The position numbers were made by a program, and so were the translations under genes. A stretch of DNA of 64,000 bases, from positions 160,288-224,287 of the forward strand of contig JAKLEA010000008.1 of NCBI GenBank assembly GCA_022711755.1, written 5' to 3'. Position 1 is the stretch's first letter. Each line of letters opens with the position of its first letter. The notes under the pieces were generated by a model, which searched no databases, was not told the DNA's origin, and saw nothing but the letters and a program-made list of their open reading frames with translations. Source of the stretch: Planctomycetota bacterium. Its GTDB lineage: Bacteria; Planctomycetota; Brocadiia; SM23-32; JAKLEA01. Positions 44,631-54,206 of the stretch are shown here, one piece after another.

Positions 44631-46151
44631 ATGGCAGATCAGAATTCGCAGTTGCTTGCGCAGATCGAGATACCGGGCTATCAGATTCTCAAGCCGCTTT
44701 CAGCCGGAAAGCTTGGCAGGTCATACCTTGCTGAGCAGATGTCTTTGCGAAGGAAGGTTATTATTAAGACTGTGCATCCTGCGCATACTCGCGGCAAAGG
44801 AGTAGCCGACGCGCTGGCGGAGGAAATGCGTTCCATCGCGACCTTCCGACACCCTGGCATGGCGGTTGTTTCCGACTGCGGCGTGGTTGCCAACTCCTTC
44901 TGCATCATACGTGATTACGTCGAGGGCGAGTCACTTGCCAAGGCTGTGACCTCAAGGGAACAGATTGATGAAAGCGAAGTCCTTGACCTCGCGTTGCAGG
45001 TCGGAACCACCCTTGTCGAACTTGAGAAGAAGAAGCTCGTTCATGGAAACATCAAACCGTCAAACCTGATTTTCAGCGAAGACGGGCGTCTGATTCTGAC
45101 GGATTTCGGTTTTTTGCGTCCGCTTGCCGGCCCGGAGGCCCGATCTTCGGCAAGCCCGGGAGCACAGTCCATGGAGGAGCGGCTTCTCGTTCTCACTCAT
45201 CCGAATTTTGTGTCCCCGCAATGGGCGCAGGACGAGCACCTCAGGGACGTAAGAACGGACATTTATACCCTTGGGATGATCTTCTACTGTCTTCTTACAG
45301 GAAGCATCCCTTATGAAGCGTCATCTAAAGAAATACTGAAGATGCAGGCAGAGGTGTCCCCGCCGCCGCCCCTGGTACAATTCGCGCCCGGTTTAAGCCC
45401 AGAGGTCGTGCGGCTTGTTGACAGGATGATTGCAAAATCCATCTATGGCAGGTATCAGACCGCGGCGGAGTTGCTTGACGGAATAGAGCGCGCCAGGCGC
45501 AGCAAGCAGTCAATCTCCGAACGACTTGGGACACAACCTGCGGCAAGGTTCTCCCCGCCGATTTCATCCCGCGCCGAGATTGAGGACGTGAAGACGACTG
45601 TCCCGCCGGAATTGATGGATTCCGAAGCTGAAAGCTCCGCTGATGATGCCGTGGAGGAGCAGAACGAAAAACCTCAAAAATCCGATCTGCGCAAACGCCT
45701 TACCCGCAAACCACCCACGCCTCCGGCGCCTCAAGAGCCATTTCAAGCCGACGATGAGGAAGACATCTCGCGCACCCGGACATTTCCGGCCTCAGGAGAT
45801 GAGGTCTGGGAGCGTTCCGAAACCGCTAGTGGGGTCAGGCATGTATTGAAACCTGATGACGTTTTCACCATTGAAATAATTGACGGCGCCGCGAAAGGGC
45901 AGAAGGTAGTTGTTGAAGAGGGGAAGAAAGTCGTCATCGGCCGGGGCAAGGACTGTGATCTCTGGCTGCCGGACAATCGCGCGTCCGGGAATCATTGCAC
46001 GATCGTTCGTCAGAGCGGTTTCGTGATTGCCGAGGACCTGGAAAGCCATAACGGGACACGGGTCAACGCCAGACGCATCAAGCAGGCGGAAATCTTCGAT
46101 AAAGACCTTATCATGATCGGAAAGACGCACATACGCTGCCGGGTGAACTGA
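44631..46151 (+). CDS. FHA-domain protein with kinase-like domain lacking the catalytic Asp (pseudokinase)
   Basis: 506 residues. The kinase fold is clear, but key sites differ from the active kinase at 19887: the Gly loop is degenerate (LSAGKLGRSY), Lys K46 is kept, the HRD motif is replaced by H138-G139-N140 in VHGNIKPSN so the catalytic base is Asn, and DFG (D158) is kept. The activation segment (LVLTHPNFVSPQW) is divergent. A charged, Pro-rich linker (about 310-415) leads to an FHA domain at about 418-506 (IGRGKDCDLWLPD, NHCTI, DLESHNGTRVN). Expected role: phosphothreonine-reading scaffold or allosteric partner of a kinase. ATG 44631, preceded by GGAGG and AAGGAA. Confidence 0.88.
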   Translation: MADQNSQLLAQIEIPGYQILKPLSAGKLGRSYLAEQMSLRRKVIIKTVHPAHTRGKGVADALAEEMRSIATFRHPGMAVVSDCGVVANSFCIIRDYVEGESLAKAVTSREQIDESEVLDLALQVGTTLVELEKKKLVHGNIKPSNLIFSEDGRLILTDFGFLRPLAGPEARSSASPGAQSMEERLLVLTHPNFVSPQWAQDEHLRDVRTDIYTLGMIFYCLLTGSIPYEASSKEILKMQAEVSPPPPLVQFAPGLSPEVVRLVDRMIAKSIYGRYQTAAELLDGIERARRSKQSISERLGTQPAARFSPPISSRAEIEDVKTTVPPELMDSEAESSADDAVEEQNEKPQKSDLRKRLTRKPPTPPAPQEPFQADDEEDISRTRTFPASGDEVWERSETASGVRHVLKPDDVFTIEIIDGAAKGQKVVVEEGKKVVIGRGKDCDLWLPDNRASGNHCTIVRQSGFVIAEDLESHNGTRVNARRIKQAEIFDKDLIMIGKTHIRCRVN

Positions 46152-46543
46152 CGTCTGACCGTTTCCGAGCATGTATGAAAAGAGATTGGAAGGTTCCGCG
46201 CTTGACCCATCTTCTACAGTTGAAAAGAGTGATTTGCCGCCGGGCGGGCGCAATCAATCTCGGGAGCGTGACACTACGCTTCGTCCGCTTGTCCTAAACC
46301 CTTGCAGACAAGGCACTTCCCTTTCGCAACTGTAGAAGATTGGTCTGAGTAGATGATAGGATTCGCCGGGGTGACGGAATGGGACGGGGCGTAGATGCGG
46401 AACAGGACGGTGTTGACACGCGTTCCAGGACGGGGCACGATCTTCAGAAGTAAAAAGCCAGTCTTTCTGAGGGAGCGGGCGATGTGCCTCCGGACGAAGA
46501 CAGAGCCGTAGCTCATCACACAAGCGCGGCGACAAATGGGACG
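46152..46543. other. Intergenic region with a 14-base inverted repeat
   Basis: No secure gene. An exact 14-base inverted pair, ATCTTCTACAGTTG at 46209-46222 and its complement at 46327-46340, is 104 bases apart. A minus-strand frame 46274-46519 encodes 81 residues with a C-terminal CLVC pair, but it has no ribosome binding site and no recognised family. Confidence 0.4.
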
Positions 46544-49500
46544 CTATGTCACCTTGTTTCCGACGTAGACGCGGGCCATGAGTTGATCGAAGGAGTTGAT
46601 GATCCCGTCGCCGTTGATGTCGCGTCGCGCGTTGGACGCATTCACCGCCTGCCCGACGAAGGCGCGAATGTTGAGCAGGTCAAAACTGTCCACCTGCCCG
46701 TTGCCGTTCGCGTCCCCGCGCAACGCCCTGACGCTGATCTGCGCCAGGCTCGTCATCTGGTTGCCCGCCGCGTCACGCACGTCAGTGCCAAGACTGACCG
46801 AGTAGCGATCAACGTCCGGCAGAGCCGTCGAGAACAGCGCCGTCACCTTGTCCCCGGAACCCGTGACGCTCGATATCCGACCGCTCTGGTCTCCGTTGGC
46901 GACTCCCACCACGCTCAAGTCCCCGGCGCTGACGCTTGATGCGTCCAGCGTCTCGTCAAACGTGATGATGAACTTCTTCAGTCCCGCGTAACGGCTCTCC
47001 ACATACCCGGTGGAGATATTGTTGATCACCTCGCCCACCCCGCCACCATGCGCCAATGCAACCTGCCATTGCGTAGCCGACGGCCCTTGTGTGTCTATCG
47101 TCACCGCGTCGCTGTCGCTCGCCGTGCCGACCCCGGATACCACGAAGTCAACGTTGACGGGATAATCCGTAAAATCTCCGTCCGCCAGCGGCCCGCCGGG
47201 CGTGAACTGATACGTCCCCGCGTCGCCCACAGCGCGTTCCTCGTCCCAAACCGCGTTGCCGTCGTAGTCAATCTTGATCGTCCCGGCACGGTTGACCGTG
47301 ACGTCAAAGGTCGGCGTGTTGTCGTTGGTGATGTTGTCAGTGTTCGACATTCCGGAGTCGCTGCCGGACTGAAGGTCAACGCTTGCGGACGGCGCGGGCA
47401 GAACGATGTCCACGCTGACCATCGGCACGTCCCGCTCAACGTCCGCCCACTCAATGCTCCCCTCATACGCGCGTGCAAGCTCATCCTCCCCGGAGGATGT
47501 CATGATGCCGCACGCGCCGACGCTGTCGGCTGAGAACGTGGCGTAGCCCAGCCTCACCCATTCGTCATCCCCCATGTCAACCACGCCGAGGGCCGCCGCC
47601 CCGCCCAGGTCAATCGAGCCGGAATGGGCGGTTGCGACCGGATGGATGGTGTAGATTCCGCCGTTGCTCACGCCGGTAGGGCTGACGAGCATCGAGTTGA
47701 ACGTGAAGTTCATGTATCCGCCCACGATTCCGTTCTCGGAGGCGTCAAGATTCCTCACCCAGACCTCGACGACGAACGTACTCCCTCTGTCAACCTCGGC
47801 CACTCCGGTCGGCAGTGTGCCGGACGTGTCGGCGCCGCTCGGTGCAGTCAGCACGACGCATTCCATGTCAATTTTCCCGGCAGTGGGGATGTCGTCTCCC
47901 GACGTGATGATCCCGGCCCATTGCGGGGCAACCAACAAGGACTGCATCAGGGACTTGGATGTCACCGTCGCCGGCAAAGGCCCGGCAACCACAAGGTCCC
48001 CCGCAGGCGCAAGGGCGATTACATCACCGGAGGCCACCGAGGCAGACCATGTCAGAGTGTATTCCTGGCCTGATCCATGAATCGTTCCGTTATCGTCAAC
48101 GGGGGGGGAGAGAACTTGGATATAATAAGCACCGCCGGCTGGCAGCTTTACGTCAATTACTTCATCGTCGTCATTGGAAGCGCCCGTCCCGAAAATCGTT
48201 CCAAATTGGTCTTTCAGATAGATATTTACATTACCCTCTGAATGCAGGAAGTCGCATGTAATCTGCACCTGTAAATCGGTCTTTGGGACCTCGATTCTAT
48301 AAAAGTCGGAGTCCCACTGTTTCCCTGTTGCCGGGGTATCCTCAGCCAGGTTGGGCTTTGCCATGGATTGACTTACCGAATCGTCTTCCTCGTGTTCATC
48401 GTCACCCAGAATAAAGAGCAACATTTCGTTCCAGTGGGTGTCTGCCGCAAAATCCAGGCCCGCGTCATAGTAGTCAAGCCGCGGCGTCTTCGGATAGTTG
48501 ACGGCCATTCCCGTGGTATGCGGCGTCTTCATGTCGGCAGCAGTAAGAACAGCCCAATACTGTCTTGCATCCTGAGCTGCTGTCCTGATACTTGGCGTAA
48601 TCAAGGAATTCTGGCCGACACGTTCCAGGAAAGAGCCAAGATCCACGTATTCGTTCTCGAATGATCTTACCGAGTTTCTTATCCTCTGAATCTGGACAAT
48701 GTCGGCGGGCGTCGCATCGGAGATAACGGTTTGAGCGAAAGCGTCAATCTTTGGGACGGTCAGTTCAGCAACGGCATAAGTATGCACCGCCGACCAAGTC
48801 TGTCCATCATCGTATGCGTAGTAGTTCGCTATGAAATTATTAATGGTCGCCCTTGCGGCATTAATCGGCTCGGGGTTGCCGTACATATAGGTAAGCAGGT
48901 CTCCGTAGTCATGCGATGAGTCGTAAGAGACATTTTCGGAAAATGTTATGTAGTCGGTGGCGTGTCTCAGTTCATAGGCTGTTTCGATGTTGCCGAAGAG
49001 GCATACCTGGCAGTGCAGGTAATCAATTGGGCGAATACTCTCGATTGAATCCGCCAATTCTCTTCTGTCCTGGCTGCATGCGTGATCGAAGTAACCGTGG
49101 TCCACAAGCGCAAGCATGTACTTGTGCGCCGGATAGTTCTCCACGCTCCAAGTCATGAATTCCTCGAAGACCGCATTCTCGCCCATGTTAACTTCGCCAA
49201 GGTCTTCAATGGTGTTGTTGTCGCCCAATCTCATCCGGAAGGCGTTAGAGCCAAAGAAGATGCCGCCTCCATCGGCAGGATCGAACATGATCGTAACGGC
49301 GACATTTCCCGGCGGAAGAGTGTCAAAGACTTCGTTTAATCGCTCGGTCAGTTGCTCATCCAGGTTGCTGTCCGCGTCCATGTAAAGCATGACTGTCCAA
49401 TCATATTCAGCGCCGGGCAAGTCCTTCCATCTGAGCGTGTAGTGGCTGCCGATATCCTGCGCGGGTTCTGAAGTCTTAACCATGATGTAGTAGGAGCCGG

Positions 49501-52500
49501 CTTCCGGCACGGTCAGCGATATGTCTCCGTAAGAATGTGTTGTCGAATCAGGCAGAACGCAGAGGGCGTTGGGACCGCCCGGATAGGTTTCAAGTATCTT
49601 GCCATCCTCGTCAAACAACTCAAACCATAGCATGACGCCGTCGCCAAAGTCGTTGCGCTCGCACCAGATCGTCACCTGCTCCCGTCCGGGCTGGACATCA
49701 ATGCGCCAGTAATCTACATCCCAGACTGTGCCGTCGGTTGGCGTGTCCAATGGAAGAGCTTCGCCAACCTCTGCTTGTGCGATGGTGTCGTCTTCCTCAT
49801 GGAAGTCGTCCTTCGAGGCAAACCACTTGAGGTCGTATTGTATGCCCCTGTGGCGTTCAAACGTGTAGGTGCCTATGTAATAGATTCCGGGATCCAGAAT
49901 CGCCCTTATGCGGTCGCTATCGGTTCCGCCCATGCCTGCGGCGACACGATCTCCGTTGGAATCAACCAGTACCAGATTAATGTTGCCCAGGGAATCGTCA
50001 AAGACACAGTCAACCTGCACAAAGGGCTGACCTGCCGGAACCTCGATCTTGTAGACGTCGGACTCCCACGACACTCTGTCATACAGCCATGTGTCTTCGG
50101 CCAACAGGCCATGCATATCGGCCTGGCCGCGGGTATTGTCATGCTCGTGGTCATCGTCCATCACCTCGCAGTTCCACTGAAGGGTGTAATCCTGGCCGAC
50201 GTTGGCGGCGCCGCCCGCGTAGACCATGATGTAGTGGCGCCCGCCGGTGGGGGTGGTGATGTCAATGAATTCGCTGTCCGACGTAGTAGTTCCAGCAGCG
50301 AGGGGAATATGATCAGGATCGGCCAGTTGGATGTCAATGTCGCCCAGGGAGTTATCGAATTCGCAACTTATCCTGACGTGGCGGGCAAATGGCGGGATGT
50401 CAATGGCGTAGATATCGTCATCATTCTGTACGCCTTCCTGCACCGTGAGGGAAGCCAACGCGCCCTTGGCGTCGGCCTGCGCCCATGTGTCATCCTGTTC
50501 GTGCCAGTCGTCGGAGGCTGCGAACGACCATTTAAGCTGATATTCCTGACCGGTCGGGGTTTGCGTCACCGGGTAGACGTGGATGTAATAATCACCGCTC
50601 TTTGGGAAATCAATTTCAATGTGTTCGGAATCAGCGTGCGTTACCGAAGATGCCAGGTTTTTTTCAGCCGCATCGTAGACGTAAAGCGACAGATCTCCCT
50701 CGATATATGGCGCATCAAGATCAACCGTCACGTGCAGCCGGCCCATTGGAACGCCTATTTTATAGTAATCCCTATCAAAGCTGCGTCCAGTCAGCCATGT
50801 GTCTCTGGGCATATAATCCGCAAGTTCAGCCAGATATTGTTTGTCATTTTCCTCGTAGAGGTCATCGGCGCGTCTCTCCGTGTAGAGAAAATCATATGTC
50901 TGGTCTGTCGGCGCGCCTACACCGGTCACGCAGACGTAATAGTAACCGCTTGATGGGACAGTAGTGTTGATTGTCTCTATTCCGCTTCCATCGCTGCTCC
51001 AGTCCAGAAGATCGCCTTCTGAGTCATACAGCAGGATATCCAGGTTTCCTTCATCCGGCTGGTAGTAGCAATTGATGATAAGTTTCTCGAATCCCGGTCT
51101 GGCATAAATCTCAAAGTAGTCGTCATCTCTGTTGACAGCTTTACCACCGACGGCATCGGAAAAACTTATGCCGGAGCGAAGCTCCTCTTCTCTTGCGGCA
51201 GCTTGCGCGATGGAGTCGTCCTGTTCATGTTTATCATCGTCGGCTTTGCCTTGCCACTTCAGATTGTATTCCTGGCCGGCAGGCGCATCGGGGCTCCAGA
51301 CTCTAATATAATAGATTCCGGCAGGTACCCACTTATTGAATCTTTCCTGGAAGATATTATCGGATGTGTAGTCCCGGATAAGAACCCCGCTGGAATCATA
51401 TAGAGACAAATTAAGATTGCCATCATTCGCATCAAAGGAGCATGTCACATCAAGCAATGACATGCCTGGCATGGCCATGATCTGGTATATGTCATCGTCA
51501 TTTAGAACCCCCCTATATGGAAGCGAAGCCGGCAGTGAACCGAGCGCGTCGGCTTGGGCGAATGTGTTGTCCGGCTCGTGCGGATCAGCCGGGCCATAGC
51601 ATTGCCATTGCATGACGTAATTCTCGCCCACGGCCGGGCCGCCGACTGTGAAGACGCGGATGTAGTAGGTTCCCGGGCTTATGGTCGTCGTGTCTATCAC
51701 TTCGTCGTCGTCCGTGCTGTACGACCCGGCGATTACCATTCCTGTCGAACCGATAAGCTCAATGTCAATGTTCCCGTCGGCGTGAGCGAAGAACGCCTCC
51801 ACCTTTATCCTGTCGCTCTTGTTTGTCGGAACGACTATACGGTAGAAGTCTTCATCCAACTGGTAGCTCTGTATTGCTCCCTCGGCGAAATCCCCCAGAG
51901 CGTCGGCCTGATCCCTGTCGTCGTCTTCTTCATGGGCGTCGAAGCCGGGGATGATCAGAATACTGACCGTCGCCGTATCGGTCCGGCCTGTTCCGTCGTT
52001 GATTGTGTATTGGAAGCTATCCAGCCCCCATTCCCCCTCGTCGGGGGTGTAAATGGCGTTCTTGCCGTCTGTTGATACGGTTCCCTTTGTCGGAAGCACA
52101 GGAAATGCTGTAATCGTCAGCGGATCGCCGTCCGTGTCAACATCGTTCAACAGCACGCTGATCATATTCCCTTCGGAAGATGCCATCACGGTCGCATCGT
52201 CGTCGCCGGCCTCCGGCGGCCTGTCAACGTTGAACGCTGTCACGCCGATGGTTCCGTTCATCCACCGCCCGGTACTGTCCATCAGCTTGTATGCAAGCGT
52301 ATTCGTGCCTGGCTGATCAGGAGTGAAGTAGACGTAACTTCCGTCCGTCGTGGCCGTGCCGATGGGTTCGCCGGAGAGATTCCAGACCGAGTCAATATGT
52401 ATCGCATCCCTGTCCGGGTCTGAGTCGTTGGCGAGAACGTCAATTTGATAATTTACTGCGGTCTCCAGCATCGTCGCGCTGTCGTTTTGCGCTATGGGAG

Positions 52501-53851
52501 CGTCCGGTAGCGGGTTAATGGTGACATATATGCGTCCCCACTGCGATATGCCGTTCGAGTCGGTTATCTTGTAGGAAACGATGTTGTCTCCGAATAGATC
52601 AAAATAGGGCGTGTAGTAGACGCATGTTCCGTCGGTCCAGCCGGTGCATTCCGTGACAGTCAGCCCCGTGCCGATGTCGTTGGGCAATACTGTGATCTGG
52701 TTATCGAAGGAATCCTCATCAACTGTCGCGAAATCGTCCACGGCTTCAAGTTGGTACGGTGTAGCCGTCCACTTGAGGTCGTAGTCGCGATTAACGGCTG
52801 AACCGCCCACGTTGAACACCTTCAGATACCATGTCCCCGTCGTCGGGACATAGCATGACAGCCGGGCGTAGTCTTCATAACTTACTGAAAAGGCAGTTAT
52901 CTGGTGCATGCTGTCTATCAGGTAGATGCCCATCATGCCGTCGTTATGATTGAACGTCAGTTCCACCTCCACCAGTCTCTCGCCGGTCGGGACATCAATC
53001 ATGAAATAATCGTCGTCATTGGCCACCCCTCGGGCGTCATAAACATCAGAATACCATGTGTCCTCCGGGAAGTTGCCAAGCCCCGGAGCCAGAAAAACTG
53101 TATCATCCTCCTCGTGCAGGTCAGGAACCGCCATATTGTCCCACTTCAGATCATATCTCTGCCCGGACGCCCCCAGCGGCGAAGTAACCCTGATGAAATA
53201 CCCGCCTGTCGTATATAAATCCGCCGTCAGCAACTCGTTGTCACCCGTGCTTGCGGAGGTCTCAACCAGGTTGCCAAGCCAGTCGTACAACTCCAGGTCA
53301 ATGTCACCCTCGTCATGCTCGAACCGGCAGTCAATGACAACCCGCCTCTCCTGCGGATTGGTCACCTGGATGAGGAACATGTCATCGTCTCCGGCAATGG
53401 CCATCTTGCCATATTGTTCGGAGAACCATTGCACTTCAGCGTACGGCCCGCAATTCTCCGAGCCGAACATGTCGTTGTCGCCATACCACCATATCGAGTC
53501 GTGCGGGTCCTGAGGATACTGGATGAATGCGCTGTTGTTCATTCGCTGCCAGTTGGAACTGAGCCACGCATAATCGCCCATATCAACGTCGAAGTCGCCG
53601 TCAAAGTCGGCCTTGTAATTCCAGTTCGCGGTATCAGGCGGGGGATAAGACGAAGGGGTGAAGTCGTATCCGCCGCTCTCCTGCCATGCGGCGTTGAAGA
53701 TCGTGTCGTCGCCCAGGTTGACCTGCTGATCAAGGTTCAGGTCGTATGTGCATGTGGTCAGCAGCACGCGCTCTTCAAGGCGCTCGAAGTTGCCATTAAT
53801 TCGTTTGTTCCCGTCCAACAAAGCCCGTCCAGAACTTTTCTTCTGTTTCAT
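46544..53851 (-). CDS. Giant exported protein: PPC repeats, clostripain-type peptidase, cohesin/Ig-like domains, dockerin-like repeats
   Basis: 2435 residues. ATG 53851 follows GGAG. The N-terminus has FERLEERVLL, a sorting-like motif seen in planctomycete surface proteins, then a dockerin-like region. About ten PPC-type beta domains follow, each opening with HE[EPQH]DD...QA-like motifs, interrupted by three cadherin-like repeats (VLPNDIG, VLANDSDPD, VLLNDVDTD) near 380-640. A clostripain (C11) peptidase lies at about 1480-1815, with LALVDHG (His about 1585) and CQVCLFGNIE (Cys about 1617). Then PPC, cohesin-like and Ig-like domains and a C-terminal dockerin (about 2373-2435, DANGNGQVDSFDLLN, DINGDGIINSFDQLM) follow. 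A surface or secreted cysteine peptidase is likely. Confidence 0.85.
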   Translation of the reverse strand: MKQKKSSGRALLDGNKRINGNFERLEERVLLTTCTYDLNLDQQVNLGDDTIFNAAWQESGGYDFTPSSYPPPDTANWNYKADFDGDFDVDMGDYAWLSSNWQRMNNSAFIQYPQDPHDSIWWYGDNDMFGSENCGPYAEVQWFSEQYGKMAIAGDDDMFLIQVTNPQERRVVIDCRFEHDEGDIDLELYDWLGNLVETSASTGDNELLTADLYTTGGYFIRVTSPLGASGQRYDLKWDNMAVPDLHEEDDTVFLAPGLGNFPEDTWYSDVYDARGVANDDDYFMIDVPTGERLVEVELTFNHNDGMMGIYLIDSMHQITAFSVSYEDYARLSCYVPTTGTWYLKVFNVGGSAVNRDYDLKWTATPYQLEAVDDFATVDEDSFDNQITVLPNDIGTGLTVTECTGWTDGTCVYYTPYFDLFGDNIVSYKITDSNGISQWGRIYVTINPLPDAPIAQNDSATMLETAVNYQIDVLANDSDPDRDAIHIDSVWNLSGEPIGTATTDGSYVYFTPDQPGTNTLAYKLMDSTGRWMNGTIGVTAFNVDRPPEAGDDDATVMASSEGNMISVLLNDVDTDGDPLTITAFPVLPTKGTVSTDGKNAIYTPDEGEWGLDSFQYTINDGTGRTDTATVSILIIPGFDAHEEDDDRDQADALGDFAEGAIQSYQLDEDFYRIVVPTNKSDRIKVEAFFAHADGNIDIELIGSTGMVIAGSYSTDDDEVIDTTTISPGTYYIRVFTVGGPAVGENYVMQWQCYGPADPHEPDNTFAQADALGSLPASLPYRGVLNDDDIYQIMAMPGMSLLDVTCSFDANDGNLNLSLYDSSGVLIRDYTSDNIFQERFNKWVPAGIYYIRVWSPDAPAGQEYNLKWQGKADDDKHEQDDSIAQAAAREEELRSGISFSDAVGGKAVNRDDDYFEIYARPGFEKLIINCYYQPDEGNLDILLYDSEGDLLDWSSDGSGIETINTTVPSSGYYYVCVTGVGAPTDQTYDFLYTERRADDLYEENDKQYLAELADYMPRDTWLTGRSFDRDYYKIGVPMGRLHVTVDLDAPYIEGDLSLYVYDAAEKNLASSVTHADSEHIEIDFPKSGDYYIHVYPVTQTPTGQEYQLKWSFAASDDWHEQDDTWAQADAKGALASLTVQEGVQNDDDIYAIDIPPFARHVRISCEFDNSLGDIDIQLADPDHIPLAAGTTTSDSEFIDITTPTGGRHYIMVYAGGAANVGQDYTLQWNCEVMDDDHEHDNTRGQADMHGLLAEDTWLYDRVSWESDVYKIEVPAGQPFVQVDCVFDDSLGNINLVLVDSNGDRVAAGMGGTDSDRIRAILDPGIYYIGTYTFERHRGIQYDLKWFASKDDFHEEDDTIAQAEVGEALPLDTPTDGTVWDVDYWRIDVQPGREQVTIWCERNDFGDGVMLWFELFDEDGKILETYPGGPNALCVLPDSTTHSYGDISLTVPEAGSYYIMVKTSEPAQDIGSHYTLRWKDLPGAEYDWTVMLYMDADSNLDEQLTERLNEVFDTLPPGNVAVTIMFDPADGGGIFFGSNAFRMRLGDNNTIEDLGEVNMGENAVFEEFMTWSVENYPAHKYMLALVDHGYFDHACSQDRRELADSIESIRPIDYLHCQVCLFGNIETAYELRHATDYITFSENVSYDSSHDYGDLLTYMYGNPEPINAARATINNFIANYYAYDDGQTWSAVHTYAVAELTVPKIDAFAQTVISDATPADIVQIQRIRNSVRSFENEYVDLGSFLERVGQNSLITPSIRTAAQDARQYWAVLTAADMKTPHTTGMAVNYPKTPRLDYYDAGLDFAADTHWNEMLLFILGDDEHEEDDSVSQSMAKPNLAEDTPATGKQWDSDFYRIEVPKTDLQVQITCDFLHSEGNVNIYLKDQFGTIFGTGASNDDDEVIDVKLPAGGAYYIQVLSPPVDDNGTIHGSGQEYTLTWSASVASGDVIALAPAGDLVVAGPLPATVTSKSLMQSLLVAPQWAGIITSGDDIPTAGKIDMECVVLTAPSGADTSGTLPTGVAEVDRGSTFVVEVWVRNLDASENGIVGGYMNFTFNSMLVSPTGVSNGGIYTIHPVATAHSGSIDLGGAAALGVVDMGDDEWVRLGYATFSADSVGACGIMTSSGEDELARAYEGSIEWADVERDVPMVSVDIVLPAPSASVDLQSGSDSGMSNTDNITNDNTPTFDVTVNRAGTIKIDYDGNAVWDEERAVGDAGTYQFTPGGPLADGDFTDYPVNVDFVVSGVGTASDSDAVTIDTQGPSATQWQVALAHGGGVGEVINNISTGYVESRYAGLKKFIITFDETLDASSVSAGDLSVVGVANGDQSGRISSVTGSGDKVTALFSTALPDVDRYSVSLGTDVRDAAGNQMTSLAQISVRALRGDANGNGQVDSFDLLNIRAFVGQAVNASNARRDINGDGIINSFDQLMARVYVGNKVT

Positions 53852-54206
53852 GGTTTGCTCCAGGTATTCCTGTTCCAAAAAGAAACCATTCCGTTTGTTG
53901 CCGGACTCATGCCAAAAATTAACAAGACATCAGTATTGCTATAATAGCCCATTTTGTCAATTCGCTGTGTCAACAAATAATCGCAAGGTTTATTTTGGTT
54001 TGGAAATAGCCTCGCCGCTGCTTCCGTCAGCGGCCCATTACCCAGCCTTTTATATCGGGCATCCTACCGGACGCTGTCTCTGGACACGGTTGTTTGAAGC
54101 ATGTAGGATACGGCGACACTCAAGGTCGCCGTCCGGCGGCCTGTTTGAATTCTCTTTAGCGCGCGATGAACGCGCGGAACACATTCACCAGGAAAGGAGC
54201 CGCCTG
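53852..54206. other. Divergent intergenic region with a perfect hairpin
   Basis: AT-rich at the peptidase end, then GC-rich. It holds ACGGCGAC/GTCGCCGT (54110-54132), an 8-bp stem with a 7-base loop, preceded by GTAGGAT, and ATCCTAC at 54061-54067. No convincing promoter on either strand was found; TTGACA occurs twice on the minus strand but without a well-spaced -10. Confidence 0.45.

Noticed and set aside
46274..46519. 81-residue minus-strand frame with a terminal CLVC pair
   Set aside because: No ribosome binding site, unclear codon pattern and it spans one arm of an inverted repeat.
53748..54206. Long upstream extension of the HAD gene
   Set aside because: The frame overlaps the opposite-strand start of the giant gene and is not HAD-like; a good ribosome binding site marks 54207.
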